Shown here: positions 9,226 to 18,155 of the stretch, in pieces | Position numbering within the stretch: position 1 is the first letter of the stretch | Layout: the number at the start of each line of letters is the position of its first letter | Assembly: GCF_013033965.1 (NCBI RefSeq) | Contig: NZ_WQFE01000001.1 | Span: forward strand, 740,167 to 804,166 | Direction of reading: 5' to 3' | Source: Ruegeria atlantica | GTDB taxonomy: Bacteria > Pseudomonadota > Alphaproteobacteria > Rhodobacterales > Rhodobacteraceae | DNA length: 64,000 nucleotides | Position numbers and translations under genes: made by a program | Notes under the pieces: generated by a model | Databases searched by the model: none | What the model was told of the DNA's origin: nothing | What the model saw: the letters and a program-made list of their open reading frames with translations, nothing else

Positions 9226-10140
9226 TTAATCGCCACCACTTCGGCGCTTCGCAACGTCTGACAGACCCCGGGCCAGCAGGTCGAATACGATCCGGATACG
9301 ACGGCTGGTCTGTAACTCCCGATGGGTGACCAGCCAGATTGGAAACTCAAGCGAAGGGAAATCCGGCAAGACCTTCTCTATGCCAGATTCAGCCTCGCCC
9401 AACGTTTCGGGCTGCATAGAGACGCCGTAGCCCGCTTTCACCAATTCCCATGCGACGACACCGCTCTCGCTCGACATCACGAAGCTCTCTGCGCGAACGG
9501 GCACGCCCATGTTGTGCAGTGGGGCCATTAGCCGCTCGGGGTCGGCATTGCCGACGAAATCGAGTGCAGCCACATCGCGCGGTGTCCGTGGGCGGCTTGC
9601 ACGATCGAGATAGTCGGTCGCGGCATAGAGAGTGGCGCGAAAGTCGCCCAAGTGCCGTGCGATCAGGTCCGGCTGATCTGGGCGGACGTGGCGTATCGCG
9701 ATGTCCGCCTCGCGCTGCGTCAAATTCTGCATTTCACTCGACGCAAGAATGCGGACGCGGATGCCCGGCGCCATCTGTCTCAACGGCTTGAGAACGGCCG
9801 GCAGGATCGCTGCTGACAAGAGGTCCGTTCCCGTGACCGTGACCTCTCCGGTGACATCCTGAGATTTACCGTCGGCCACCATCGAAATGAGCGTCGCAGC
9901 CTCGCCCATCGTGCGCATGTGATCAATCAGGTCGCGCCCTGCTTCCGTCAAGGTAAGACCACGGACGCTGCGTTCTACCAGCGTGACGCCAAGTGCCTCC
10001 TCCAACGCACCGATCTGCCGTCCTATCGTCGGCTGCGTTGTCTTCAGCACGCGCGCCGCGCCGCTGAACGAGCCTTCCTCCGCTGTCGCGAGGAAGGCGC
10101 GTACCTGGTTCCAATCGAAGGAAACGGCCTGCCAGTTCAT
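9226..10140 (-). CDS. LysR-family transcriptional regulator
   Basis: A 304-residue LysR protein. The winged helix-turn-helix spans about residues 10-70, with FLATAEEGSFSGAARVL and TQPTIGRQIGALEEALG, and an effector-binding domain follows. It is divergent from the methyltransferase/DUF2306/DUF6326 group and probably controls it, as is common for LysR genes. The effector is unknown. Confidence 0.85.
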   Translation of the reverse strand: MNWQAVSFDWNQVRAFLATAEEGSFSGAARVLKTTQPTIGRQIGALEEALGVTLVERSVRGLTLTEAGRDLIDHMRTMGEAATLISMVADGKSQDVTGEVTVTGTDLLSAAILPAVLKPLRQMAPGIRVRILASSEMQNLTQREADIAIRHVRPDQPDLIARHLGDFRATLYAATDYLDRASRPRTPRDVAALDFVGNADPERLMAPLHNMGVPVRAESFVMSSESGVVAWELVKAGYGVSMQPETLGEAESGIEKVLPDFPSLEFPIWLVTHRELQTSRRIRIVFDLLARGLSDVAKRRSGGD

Positions 10141-10329
10141 TCATGAGCGTATAGCAGATGGACGAATTTAAGCAATCGACCTTTTATGAGCGCATGGATG
10201 ATACCGGATGCGAAACGAGATTGGCCCGGTCTCTGCAATCGAAAGCGACACAATGCATTCCGCAGTTTCTTACGACTGGCGCATCCGCGCCGCTTCAAAC
10301 CTGAAGTGCAACGCGCAAAGGAAACCGAC

Positions 10330-10950
10330 ATGACTGCCCAAGCCTTCTGGGACCGGCATGCGCCCAAGTACGCCAAGAAACCTATTGCCGATGTCACCGC
10401 CTACGAAGAAAAGCTGGAATGCGTCACTGCGCTTCTTCGATCGACCGATCGCGTTCTTGAAATCGGCTGCGGCACAGGCGGCACAGCCAGGAAGATCGCC
10501 CCTGTCGTCGCTCATGTGACCGCAACCGACCTCTCTGCCGAGATGATCCGGATCGCCCGGTCACGATCAGGTGGCGATGCCGCGGGAACACCAGAATTTC
10601 TTCAGGCGGAGGCGGCGCAACACATTCCTGGCCAACCGTTCGAGGTCGCTTGCGCGTTCAGCCTGCTTCACCTGGTGGATGACATACCGACCGTGCTGGA
10701 TTCAGTATTCCACCAAATGAAACCCGGCGGTCACTTCATATCAAAGACGGTTTGTCTGAAGGACGCGCCGCGCTGGATGCGAGCCATGGTTCGTTTGCTC
10801 ATGGCCCTTCGGATCGCGCCTAATGTGATCATCTTGAGTCGCGCTGAATTGACCCGGCACCTGATCCGGGCCGGGTTCGAAATCGAGCAGACGCGGTACT
10901 TCGGAAAGAACCGACTGAGCCCCTTTATCGTCGCCCGCAAGCCCGCCTGA
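10330..10950 (+). CDS. class I SAM-dependent methyltransferase
   Basis: A Rossmann-fold methyltransferase. Motif I is VLEIGCGTGGT, followed by an acidic strand end in TATDLSAEMI, and FSLLHLVDD fits motif IV. The open frame reaches back to 10186, but the ATG at 10330 (206 residues) follows an AAAGGA ribosome binding site and begins with a normal methyltransferase N-terminus, so it is preferred. The acceptor is not evident. The next two plus-strand genes encode small membrane proteins, so they may form an operon under the divergent LysR gene. Confidence 0.8.
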   Translation: MTAQAFWDRHAPKYAKKPIADVTAYEEKLECVTALLRSTDRVLEIGCGTGGTARKIAPVVAHVTATDLSAEMIRIARSRSGGDAAGTPEFLQAEAAQHIPGQPFEVACAFSLLHLVDDIPTVLDSVFHQMKPGGHFISKTVCLKDAPRWMRAMVRLLMALRIAPNVIILSRAELTRHLIRAGFEIEQTRYFGKNRLSPFIVARKPA

Positions 10951-10984
10951 GGCAGACCGACACCTTATTCTGAGAGACTGAAGC

Positions 10985-11641
10985 ATGTACTTTATCAGCC
11001 GTCGCGAATGGGCGTTCCTTGCCCTCGTGTTCCTCTACTCTTTCATTCCGGCAGTCGTCGGGCTGGTCCGGCTTCCGGAACTTTTCGGCGCTCCGGCGAT
11101 CATACCGCCGAACTCGCGTGCGGTGATCGATCCCCTCCCGATCACATTACATATCCTCGGCAGTTCAGTTTTCTACCTTGTGGGGGCTGTGCAGTTTCTG
11201 CCGAGCCTGAGGCGCTACCGCCCCGCCTTGCACAGGAACCTCGGGCGGATCGTGGCGGCCGCGGGATGCGTCAGCGCGCTTACCGGGCTATGGATGACCG
11301 TAGCTTACGTATTTCCCGACGCCCTGCAGGGACCATTGCTTTATGGGGCGAGGGTCACGCTTAGCCTCGCGATGATCGCCCTCATCGCATGGGCCGTCGT
11401 CGCGATCCGGTCGCGAAACGTCGCTGCGCACCGCGCTGCGATGCTGCGCGCTTATGCCATCGGCCAAGGGGCCTCAACGCAGACCGCGCTCTTTCTGGTC
11501 ACGATGGGCCTCTTTGACACTGAGCCGTCGGGGTTTTCGCGAGACCTCCTGATGGTTGGGGCGTGGGCCATCAACCTTGCGATTGCGGAACTCCTGATCC
11601 CCCGCGCCTTTGCAACGCGCACATCCGGTGCCGTGATCTGA
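10985..11641 (+). CDS. DUF2306-like integral membrane protein
   Basis: A 218-residue protein with about six or seven hydrophobic segments. LHRNLGRIVAAAG in the middle and HRAAMLRAYA later resemble the paired motifs of the DUF2306 family, in which conserved His residues near the membrane are typical. No catalytic role is known for the family. It lies 34 bp after the methyltransferase and 62 bp before another small membrane protein. Confidence 0.65.
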   Translation: MYFISRREWAFLALVFLYSFIPAVVGLVRLPELFGAPAIIPPNSRAVIDPLPITLHILGSSVFYLVGAVQFLPSLRRYRPALHRNLGRIVAAAGCVSALTGLWMTVAYVFPDALQGPLLYGARVTLSLAMIALIAWAVVAIRSRNVAAHRAAMLRAYAIGQGASTQTALFLVTMGLFDTEPSGFSRDLLMVGAWAINLAIAELLIPRAFATRTSGAVI

Positions 11642-11703
11642 ACCCAATCGTGCTCCCGGCCTGATACCGGCAAACTCCAGAAACACAGAAAGAAGACACC
11701 AAA

Positions 11704-12123
11704 ATGAGACGGCTCGATCCCCATATTCTTCTTTCGGCCCTGTGGCTGTTCATACTGCTCAACATCATCTTTCGTGACATTCACCAGTTTGTTCTCGCGT
11801 CCCATATCGAGATGCTGCTGACAGGCCATTATAACGGCATCAAGATCACCGAAGGGCTGATGCTTCTCGGCGGTTTCCTCGTCCAGGTGCCGATTGCGAT
11901 GGTGCTCTTTTCGCTCCTGCTAACCCGCAGGATCGGTCGCCCTGTCACCTTCCTTGCAGTGATCGTCACGACGGGTACGCTGCTTTCCTCGGCCCCCACC
12001 GACATGGATGACACCTTCCACCTCGCTATCGAGATCGTGGCTCTAATGGCAATTCTCTGGACTGCATGGACGTGGCCCGAGCACGAACACACCGCGCCGC
12101 AATCCGACGCAAGTTCTTCGTAA
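11704..12123 (+). CDS. small four-helix membrane protein (DUF6326-like)
   Basis: A 139-residue protein with about four transmembrane helices. LSALWLFILLNIIFRDIHQF at the N-terminus and SAPTDMDDTFHLAIEIVAL later resemble the DUF6326 group, but the assignment is from memory of the pattern. It follows the DUF2306-like gene closely and shares its strand. The function is unknown. Confidence 0.6.
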   Translation: MRRLDPHILLSALWLFILLNIIFRDIHQFVLASHIEMLLTGHYNGIKITEGLMLLGGFLVQVPIAMVLFSLLLTRRIGRPVTFLAVIVTTGTLLSSAPTDMDDTFHLAIEIVALMAILWTAWTWPEHEHTAPQSDASSS

Positions 12124-12152
12124 AAAACGTGTGCGCACCGCGGACACTATGA

Positions 12153-12830
12153 ATGAGTAATAGGACTAAAGAGATGTTGGCAGAAACGCCTTTAGACGAT
12201 GCGGTCGATCTTTATGACAAACTCGCACCTCGCTATGACAAACTTCATCATCGCTGGCTGCGTCATGCAGGCGGCGAGGCGCAGGCCGCCCTGGAAGGCC
12301 TGGTGCGTGCACTTGCGTTGCCGAATTCGAAATTTTTGGACGCTGGCTGCGGCACCGGCAACCTGGCACGTAGATTGATTGCCGAGGGCATGCCGCCGAA
12401 TTTGATGACCCTTCTCGACCCGTCTGTGGCCATGCTTGCGCGCTGCGCCGACATTCCTGTGCCAAAGATACAAGGACGGTTGGAGTCCTTGCCGTTTGAG
12501 GATGGCACCTTCGATCTTGTGACGTGTGCTTGGGCTTTGGAAACCGTCCCCGATCCCCATCTGGCTTTGAGTGAGCTTTGCAGGGTTGTTCGAGCCGGCG
12601 GCGCGCTTTGTCTCGCGTTCTGCGCAGATGAGCCTGCCCGTGGCTTTGCCGACAGCCTAATGCGCCAAGCGCTTTTGTTTCGCGGGACTGGCCGGTTTAT
12701 GTCCCGCTCCCGATTGATGCAGGCAATCGAGCGTTTCGAAAATTTTGAAGTGCGGGCAATTCCGAGCCATGGTCCGGCCTCGACCCTGCTTGCAAGGCGG
12801 TCTGGCGCAGCAACCCAGGCGCCTTTGTAG
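12153..12830 (+). CDS. class I SAM-dependent methyltransferase
   Basis: A 225-residue methyltransferase of the Methyltransf_11 type. Motif I is FLDAGCGTGNLARRL; PFEDGTFDLVTCAWALETVPDP contains the motif IV region. The N-terminus (AVDLYDKLAPRYDKLHHRW) is typical of small-molecule methyltransferases. It begins 29 bp after the DUF6326-like gene and could belong to the same transcription unit. The substrate is unknown. Confidence 0.8.
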   Translation: MSNRTKEMLAETPLDDAVDLYDKLAPRYDKLHHRWLRHAGGEAQAALEGLVRALALPNSKFLDAGCGTGNLARRLIAEGMPPNLMTLLDPSVAMLARCADIPVPKIQGRLESLPFEDGTFDLVTCAWALETVPDPHLALSELCRVVRAGGALCLAFCADEPARGFADSLMRQALLFRGTGRFMSRSRLMQAIERFENFEVRAIPSHGPASTLLARRSGAATQAPL

Positions 12831-12878
12831 CCGGGCTTAGAGTAGAAAATAACGCCCACAGAATCACGGAGAGCATGC

Positions 12879-13250
12879 ATGATCGGATATGTCACCCTCG
12901 GAACCAACAACTTCGAGGCCGCGCTGAAATTCTACGACGCCTTGTTTTCAAGCGTGGGCGCAAACCGCCTTTGGAAACACGGCGATATGGCCGCATGGGG
13001 GCGCTCGCGGGCCGAGCCTGCGTTATGCCTTGCTTGTCCGTTCAATGGGGAACCGGCAAGTGTTGGAAACGGGGTGATGGTCGCTTTGAAAATGACCAAC
13101 AGAAAAGCCGTCGATACGCTTCACGCCAAGTGCCTCGAACTTGGCGGAACAGATGAGGGCCCCCCCGGCCCGCGCGGAGATCATGGTTTCTACGGAGGGT
13201 ATTTCCGGGATCTGGATGGCAACAAACTGAATGCCTATGTCGCAGCGTGA
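12879..13250 (+). CDS. VOC-family (glyoxalase/dioxygenase fold) protein
   Basis: A 123-residue single-module VOC protein. It starts with IGYVTLGTNNFEAALKFYD and ends with FYGGYFRDLDGNKLNAYVA, the usual first and last strands of the fold. The second metal ligand of glyoxalase I is not obvious, as in many lactoylglutathione-lyase-like proteins. The function is unassigned. Confidence 0.8.
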   Translation: MIGYVTLGTNNFEAALKFYDALFSSVGANRLWKHGDMAAWGRSRAEPALCLACPFNGEPASVGNGVMVALKMTNRKAVDTLHAKCLELGGTDEGPPGPRGDHGFYGGYFRDLDGNKLNAYVAA

Positions 13251-13326
13251 CAGCAGGCATAGAGTTGGCTGTTGAAATATCGCGTTCAGAGGACAATGAG
13301 CGACGAGCACATCGAAAGACGCCGCA

Positions 13327-13800
13327 ATGAGATCTGAAATAAAATTCGTCCGATTGTCGGAAATCGACCCAGCCGAAATCTTGGCGCACATGTCCGACCC
13401 TCGTGTGGCCGAGCATATGCCGCTTCTGAAATTTACTTGGAATGCCGAGACAGTGGCGCGGTTTGTCGCCAAAAAGGAAGAGTGTTGGCGCCGTGATGGA
13501 CTTGGACATTGGGCATTTTTGTCCGATGACCGATATGTCGGCTGGGGTGGATTTCAAAAAGAAGGAGTCGAGTGGGATTTCGGACTGGTCTTGCGGCCCG
13601 ACACGTTTGGCCTCGGGCCGCGCATCTCGCGAAAGGCGATCGACTTTGCTATTTCCGATGAACGCATCCCGTATGTGACCTTCCTTTTACCACCGTCACG
13701 CACGAACCTGCGGGCACTCGACAGACTTGGTGCTTGGCGGGTTGGCGAAGTCGATTATGACGGCGCGACCTTCCTCAAATTTCAACTTGCGACAGAGTGA
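13327..13800 (+). CDS. GNAT-family N-acetyltransferase
   Basis: A 157-residue protein with the layout of a GNAT enzyme. IKFVRLSEIDPAEILAHMSDP opens the fold, a beta-strand block WAFLSDDRYVGWGGFQ follows, and NLRALDRLGAWRVGE matches the C-terminal acceptor/CoA region. The acetyl-CoA loop is weak (RPDTFGLGPRISRKAI). The substrate is unknown. Confidence 0.7.
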   Translation: MRSEIKFVRLSEIDPAEILAHMSDPRVAEHMPLLKFTWNAETVARFVAKKEECWRRDGLGHWAFLSDDRYVGWGGFQKEGVEWDFGLVLRPDTFGLGPRISRKAIDFAISDERIPYVTFLLPPSRTNLRALDRLGAWRVGEVDYDGATFLKFQLATE

Positions 13801-14204
13801 CAGCATTGTCCGATTTCTGGTACATAGCCAGCTCCAGAGTGTGTTGTAACTCGCGGCCCTTAGCCGACATTCAGCACGGCACAGATTTTCTGCGGGCGCA
13901 GCCCGCTTTGCTGCCATTCGCTGCAAATGTAAAATCCCGACTTCTGCGAATTCACAGGATGCGGACTTTGCTACCGTTGCCAATAAAAGCAAACAAATGA
14001 AACTGGCCTGCCCGAAGATAGGCCAGCAGCGGATTCTTTGTGTTAGCTTAGCAATTTCCAACTGGTCCGCCAGGACCAATCTTTTCTGTGTATTAGGAAT
14101 TCTGCTGAGCCCTGCTCTGTGCCAGGCGATAGCTTTCTCCGTTCATCTCCAGAATGCTGACATGGTGGGTCAGCCGGTCGAGCAAGGCACCGGTGAGGCG
14201 CGGC
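13801..14204. other. intergenic region with repeat copy and istB remnant
   Basis: It holds a dispersed repeat copy near 13888 and the minus-strand istB remnant at its right end. Nothing else was recognised. Confidence 0.5.
13888..13927. repeat. dispersed intergenic repeat, CATTCGCTGC family, copy 2
   Basis: Nearly identical to the copy at 483-522. A related motif (GCGGCCCTTAGCCGACATTC) begins about 40 bp upstream, so the element may be longer than the core. Confidence 0.6.
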
Positions 14205-14206
14205 GA
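14093..14206 (-). pseudogene. 3' remnant of an IS21-family istB helper ATPase
   Basis: The minus strand encodes about 37 residues that read as the extreme C-terminus of IstB: RLTGALLDRLTHHVSILEMN followed by GESYRLAQSRAQQ and a stop. The ATPase core is missing and no istA is present. The homology stops almost exactly where the repeated leader of the downstream paralogue array begins (about 14205), so the insertion sequence was probably deleted or recombined at this point. Confidence 0.72.
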
Positions 14207-14330
14207 ACCGGCGTTAACCTGATGCCTTTCCTCAAAACCTTGACCCGCCAGCGCAATAAAATTGACCCGCGTATTGCCAGATTGATTGCACACCGCGCAA
14301 CAAACACGTTTGGCAGAAAGGTATCACAAG

Positions 14331-15314
14331 ATGAAAAAGGTGATGGTTGCATCCGCTACAGCGTTCGCTCTTGTCGCAAGTGCTGGAATGTCCATAGCTG
14401 CGCCGTCGCGTGACAGCCTCAGCGGGTTTCTTCAGAATGTCCGCAGTGCCGCGCAAAGCAATGGCTCCAAAGCCGTCACCGCCAAGCATGCGATTACTGA
14501 GTTGACTGCAACCTCAGGACCAACGCTCTGGGTTGAGATCGATGGGAAACGCGACAGCTATGATGTCGGTGAAGGCGAGATGACGACGAACAGCGGCAGT
14601 CTGCAATATGGCGCGAATTTGCTTTTGGGTGAGGTCGCAGGCGGACAGCTGTTTGGCGGCCTGGAGTTTGGCATCGGTAGCCTGTCCTCGAATGTCGGGA
14701 CCAACTGGGCGAGCGCCAATATCTCGGCCGACGCTTACGATGCCACCCTTAGCGCGCTATGGGTGGCAGACAGTCTGCTCTATTTCGACGGCCAGCTTCG
14801 CTACGGGTATTTCGACGGCCAGATACGCCCCAACGGCGGGGCCGCCGTGGATGCCAACGGCAGTGGGTATGAGATATCTGTTGAAGTGGGCAAATCGTTC
14901 ATACTGCCGAACGAATGGACACTCACCCCGCAAATGCAATTTATGTACAGCGATATCGGCATGGACGATGTCCCTGACCGGGTCGATGGTGGTTGGATCG
15001 GTTCCCTTGTAGATGGTGACACGGTGACGACCCGGGTCGGGCTGCGCGCAGAACATGCCCTTGCAAACAATTCGATGCTGCATGGTCAAATCGATTATTA
15101 CCATACCTTCAACAACGCAACCTCGCTGGTGTTTGGGCAAAACACTGTATTCACCGAGCGAGGTCAGAACACTGCCGCCCTGACTTTAGGCGGTAATGTC
15201 CCTCTGTCCGACTACTCGCAACTCTATGCCGAGATCACCAGTGAAACCGGATTGGGAAGCAGTTCGGATGACTACAGCTTTGGCTGGAGTATCGGTTTCG
15301 AGCTTCAGTTCTAA
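14331..15314 (+). CDS. outer-membrane beta-barrel protein, autotransporter-like, array member 1
   Basis: A 327-residue exported protein. The signal peptide (KKVMVASATAFALVASAGMS) is followed by about 60 residues of passenger-like sequence and then alternating strands with aromatic girdle residues ending in FGWSIGFELQF; a terminal Phe is the usual outer-membrane barrel signal. GQLFGGLEFGIG and YEISVEVGKSFILP fit an autotransporter barrel domain. The ATG at 14331 follows GAAAGG and matches the other array members; an upstream open frame is leader sequence. With almost no passenger, it may act as a porin-like or anchoring barrel. Confidence 0.75.
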   Translation: MKKVMVASATAFALVASAGMSIAAPSRDSLSGFLQNVRSAAQSNGSKAVTAKHAITELTATSGPTLWVEIDGKRDSYDVGEGEMTTNSGSLQYGANLLLGEVAGGQLFGGLEFGIGSLSSNVGTNWASANISADAYDATLSALWVADSLLYFDGQLRYGYFDGQIRPNGGAAVDANGSGYEISVEVGKSFILPNEWTLTPQMQFMYSDIGMDDVPDRVDGGWIGSLVDGDTVTTRVGLRAEHALANNSMLHGQIDYYHTFNNATSLVFGQNTVFTERGQNTAALTLGGNVPLSDYSQLYAEITSETGLGSSSDDYSFGWSIGFELQF

Positions 15315-15454
15315 AGCGAAATAGGGTTCTGGCCTGAGCTTGATGTCTTTTCTCATAACCTCGACGAGACAGCGCAATAAATCCGGGCCGCGGATAGCCA
15401 GATTGGTTTCACACACAGCGTATCAAGCACGCTTAACTGAAAGGAACCAGGAAA

Positions 15455-15868
15455 ATGGAAAAGACACTGATCACATCCGTCACCGCATTCGCCCTTATTC
15501 TGAACGCTGGAACGTCGATGGCTGGACCGCGGAATGGCCATGGCCCCCGCGCACAGGCCCATGATGTTCGCTCAACGGTTTCGCAAGCATTCCATTCTGA
15601 CGGGAAGGGCAACATGATTGACGTAAAACCCCACGCTTCAATAACGCAATTGCAGGGTACGACGTCGACTGCAGGAAGTTCCGGGGCACCTTCAATAGTG
15701 TCTAAAGAATGCTCGGACCTTTGGGCAAATGGGAACAAAGGAACAGAATGTGACATCACTATTGACGTGCATTACGTCGACGTGCCTGAGTTCAGCTTTG
15801 ATCGAACAAACCTTAGAAACGTTTTGGACATTGATGCTGGTACAGTGGTCAAACACATGGTGCGCTAA
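15455..15868 (+). CDS. secreted protein of unknown function, array member 2
   Basis: A 137-residue protein with the array signal peptide (EKTLITSVTAFALILNAGTS). The mature part keeps weak likeness to member 1 (VRSTVSQ and ITQLQGTTS) and ends in a distinct Cys-containing region (KECSDLWANGNKGTECDITI), which could form one disulfide. No family was recognised. It lies 140 bp after member 1 and has its own complete leader, so it may be transcribed on its own. Confidence 0.65.
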   Translation: MEKTLITSVTAFALILNAGTSMAGPRNGHGPRAQAHDVRSTVSQAFHSDGKGNMIDVKPHASITQLQGTTSTAGSSGAPSIVSKECSDLWANGNKGTECDITIDVHYVDVPEFSFDRTNLRNVLDIDAGTVVKHMVR

Positions 15869-16090
15869 GCCAGCGATGTCACAAGTGACCCAGCAGTGTG
15901 AACGATCTCAACGGACGTGCCCGGTTCAAAAACGTTTTGCTTCTACCCTGAATCGAAAAGAGTACCTGCGCTAGCTTGATGTGTTTTCTCAAAACTATGA
16001 CGTGCTAACGCAATAATTCTGGGCTGCAGATTGCCAGATTGGTTTCACACACAGCGTATCAAATACGCTCAAACGAAAGGAACCAGGAAA

Positions 16091-16372
16091 ATGAAAAAGA
16101 CACTGATTACATCCGTCACCGCGTTCGCCCTTATTCTGAGTGCTGGAATGTCCTCGGCACACCCATCGATTGGCCATGGCCACAACGGGCACGCGCAGCA
16201 TCTTAGCCCGGCAACTTCGCCAACCGACAACTTCGCTGATACGACCGCCGATTATCACCAAGCCAATAAAGTGCCTGCCAATGCAGCAACCGGTGAACAG
16301 CCAACTACTCTGTCGTCAAAAGGACCCGGCGGTAGTTATCAGTGGTCTAGAGACTACAGTGTATTTCAATAG
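16091..16372 (+). CDS. secreted His-rich small protein, array member 3
   Basis: A 93-residue protein with the shared signal peptide (KKTLITSVTAFALILSAGMS). The mature N-terminus is rich in His and Gly (HPSIGHGHNGHAQH), possibly metal binding, and the rest is low-complexity. The ATG at 16091 follows AAAGGAACC as in the other copies. The function is unknown. Confidence 0.6.
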   Translation: MKKTLITSVTAFALILSAGMSSAHPSIGHGHNGHAQHLSPATSPTDNFADTTADYHQANKVPANAATGEQPTTLSSKGPGGSYQWSRDYSVFQ

Positions 16373-16384
16373 GTGTTCTGGCCT

Positions 16385-16401
16385 GAGATTCTCTGAATCT
16401 C
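16385..16401. terminator. hairpin after array member 3
   Basis: Perfect 7-bp stem GAGATTC/GAATCTC with a 3-nt loop; a further base pair is possible outside. It lies 13 bp after the stop codon. No U-run follows, so it may be a weak terminator or an RNA-stability hairpin. Confidence 0.45.
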
Positions 16402-16470
16402 GGGCGCAGAAACTGTCGAGTTGAACACCCACACAGCTTATCAACACGCTCAACCGAAAGGGACCAAGAT

Positions 16471-16656
16471 ATGAAAAAGACACTGATTACATCCGTCACC
16501 GCGTTCGCCATCATTCTGAGTGCTGGAATGTCCATGGCGGGTCCGTTGAGTGAAAACACTCAACAAACCACCAATGTTGCCAGTTCCGGCTTTCATGTGA
16601 ACGTAGAGCTGTCGAACTCCGACAACTGCGACTCTTGCTCGGACGCTTGGTCCTAG
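16471..16656 (+). CDS. short secreted Cys-containing peptide, array member 4
   Basis: A 61-residue precursor. After the shared signal peptide the mature part is under 40 residues and ends NSDNCDSCSDAWS. SSGFHVNVEL resembles QSSGFSFDM in member 5, so member 4 may be a shortened relative. It could be a small secreted peptide or a decaying copy. The signal peptide DNA is nearly identical to member 3. Confidence 0.55.
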   Translation: MKKTLITSVTAFAIILSAGMSMAGPLSENTQQTTNVASSGFHVNVELSNSDNCDSCSDAWS

Positions 16657-16674
16657 ACGTGCAATAGCTTAACA

Positions 16675-16711
16675 AGGGTGCCTGAAAGGACGTTTAGCTG
16701 ACAGGCACCTT
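16675..16711. terminator. bidirectional terminator-like hairpin between member 4 and the AraC gene
   Basis: A perfect 8-bp stem, GGTGCCTG at 16677-16684 with CAGGCACC at 16702-16709, extended by A-T pairs. It overlaps the stop codon of the convergent AraC gene and can serve both strands. Confidence 0.6.
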
Positions 16712-17744
16712 AGCCCGCTCGAACACTCCCCGGGGATTGGCCTGTCCAGTTTTTGTAGGCATTGGTAAACGCGGCCTGATCAGAATACCCGAGCGCAAAT
16801 GCAATCTCTGAAAGACTGAGCTTGGGATCATCAAGATACTGCTCTGCAAGCCTGTGTCGTGTATCCTTTAACAGCTGTTTGTAGGTCGTTCCTTCTTTCG
16901 AAAGCTTGCGCCCAAGTGTGCTGACACTCATCCCAAGCGTATTCGCAATTTCATCCTGTGTCGGTGCGCTAAAAGACAGTCGCGACGTTATCTCGCCCAG
17001 CACCAAAGAGCTTGTTTCACCGATGGCTGGGGGCAGGTCCTTCATCAAGTTTTGCACATGTGTTTCAAGGTGCAACAGCAATGCCGGGTCCGTATCTTTG
17101 ATCGGAATGTCCATCACTGCCTTGTCGAACAGGATACCTGGAACGCGTTGGCTCTGTTTGACCTTGACCGACAAGGCATCCGAGATCTGAGAGTGCTTTT
17201 CTTCGGTCACTTCATGCGGAAACCGTATCTCCAGGACAGGCAAAGGCGCCTCGGCTGCAATTTGAAAACTGGTCAAGAATGCGGAAATCCGAAACTCGTT
17301 GTGAGCGCCATCAGCACGCATCAGTTGGGCTGCAGAGTCTATCTCCAAGAACATGCCGCGCTCTTCTTCATAGAACGACAATTTGGCAAAGCCGCGCGCC
17401 AAGCGCGCATAACTCACGGCCTTTTCGATTGCCTCGCCAACCGTCGGCGAGTTCAAGACAACATAGCTAAGAAGGGTAGTTTTTCTGGGGTTGAATGTCT
17501 TGCCCGCCGAAATCGCAAACAAAGGATCTCTGGTCTCTTCCATGGCAAGCTCCAAAAGGCGGAGCTCATTGCGGACATCAACAAAATTCGGGGGTGTTTG
17601 GTGAAGATCAACGGGTAAATTGGCCAATCTCAGCAGCGCAATAATATCCGAGCCGCGGTTGTCCAGAAGCCTGGCGATGTGATGCACCCCGAAACCCGGA
17701 ACCTTCCAGGATTGGCTGTCAGAATTCACTTGGTTCTCTTTCAT
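16710..17744 (-). CDS. AraC-family regulator with arabinose-binding-like domain
   Basis: A 344-residue regulator of the OruR/ArgR-like group. The N-terminal two thirds match the Arabinose_bd domain (GSDIIALLRLANLPVDL). The C-terminal double helix-turn-helix has TQDEIANTLGMSVSTLGRKL and LSLSEIAFALGYSDQAAFTN. It sits between array members 4 and 5 on the opposite strand, as if inserted into the array or guarding it. It may control the repeated promoters; that is an inference from position. Confidence 0.85.
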   Translation of the reverse strand: MKENQVNSDSQSWKVPGFGVHHIARLLDNRGSDIIALLRLANLPVDLHQTPPNFVDVRNELRLLELAMEETRDPLFAISAGKTFNPRKTTLLSYVVLNSPTVGEAIEKAVSYARLARGFAKLSFYEEERGMFLEIDSAAQLMRADGAHNEFRISAFLTSFQIAAEAPLPVLEIRFPHEVTEEKHSQISDALSVKVKQSQRVPGILFDKAVMDIPIKDTDPALLLHLETHVQNLMKDLPPAIGETSSLVLGEITSRLSFSAPTQDEIANTLGMSVSTLGRKLSKEGTTYKQLLKDTRHRLAEQYLDDPKLSLSEIAFALGYSDQAAFTNAYKNWTGQSPGSVRAG

Positions 17745-18028
17745 GCCGCAATTCCGCCCGAGACTGATGCGCCTTTTGCAATCCGCGCTTTGTTGTTTCC
17801 GAAAATATTAAACTGGGAGCCTCAGCCGTGCCAAGCAGCATCAGCGCGACCCGACGGGAAATGACAAAACCTGAGCTCTTCTCACAATACCCAAAGTCGC
17901 AGTGTTCCTAGGTTGGAGATGTAACCGCAACGCAAAGAAATCAAAAATGGAGAGCATCAGTTTTGCAGACGGATTTAGCCACACCAATCTAAACGCTATG
18001 GGTGTTCTCCATCTTGGAAGGACAAGCT
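17745..18028. other. control region upstream of AraC gene and array member 5
   Basis: No gene is seen. A distant inverted pair, ATGGAGA and TCTCCAT, flanks about 60 bp just before the fifth cassette. Promoters for the AraC gene must lie here, but none could be defined. Confidence 0.3.
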
Positions 18029-18155
18029 AACCGGCGTCAACTTGAAGGCTTTTCTCAAAAGCTTGACGTGCCACCACAATAAACCAGAACCGCAAATTGC
18101 CAAGTTGGTTCCATCTTCAGCGTATCAGACACGCTCAACCGAGAGGGACCACGAC

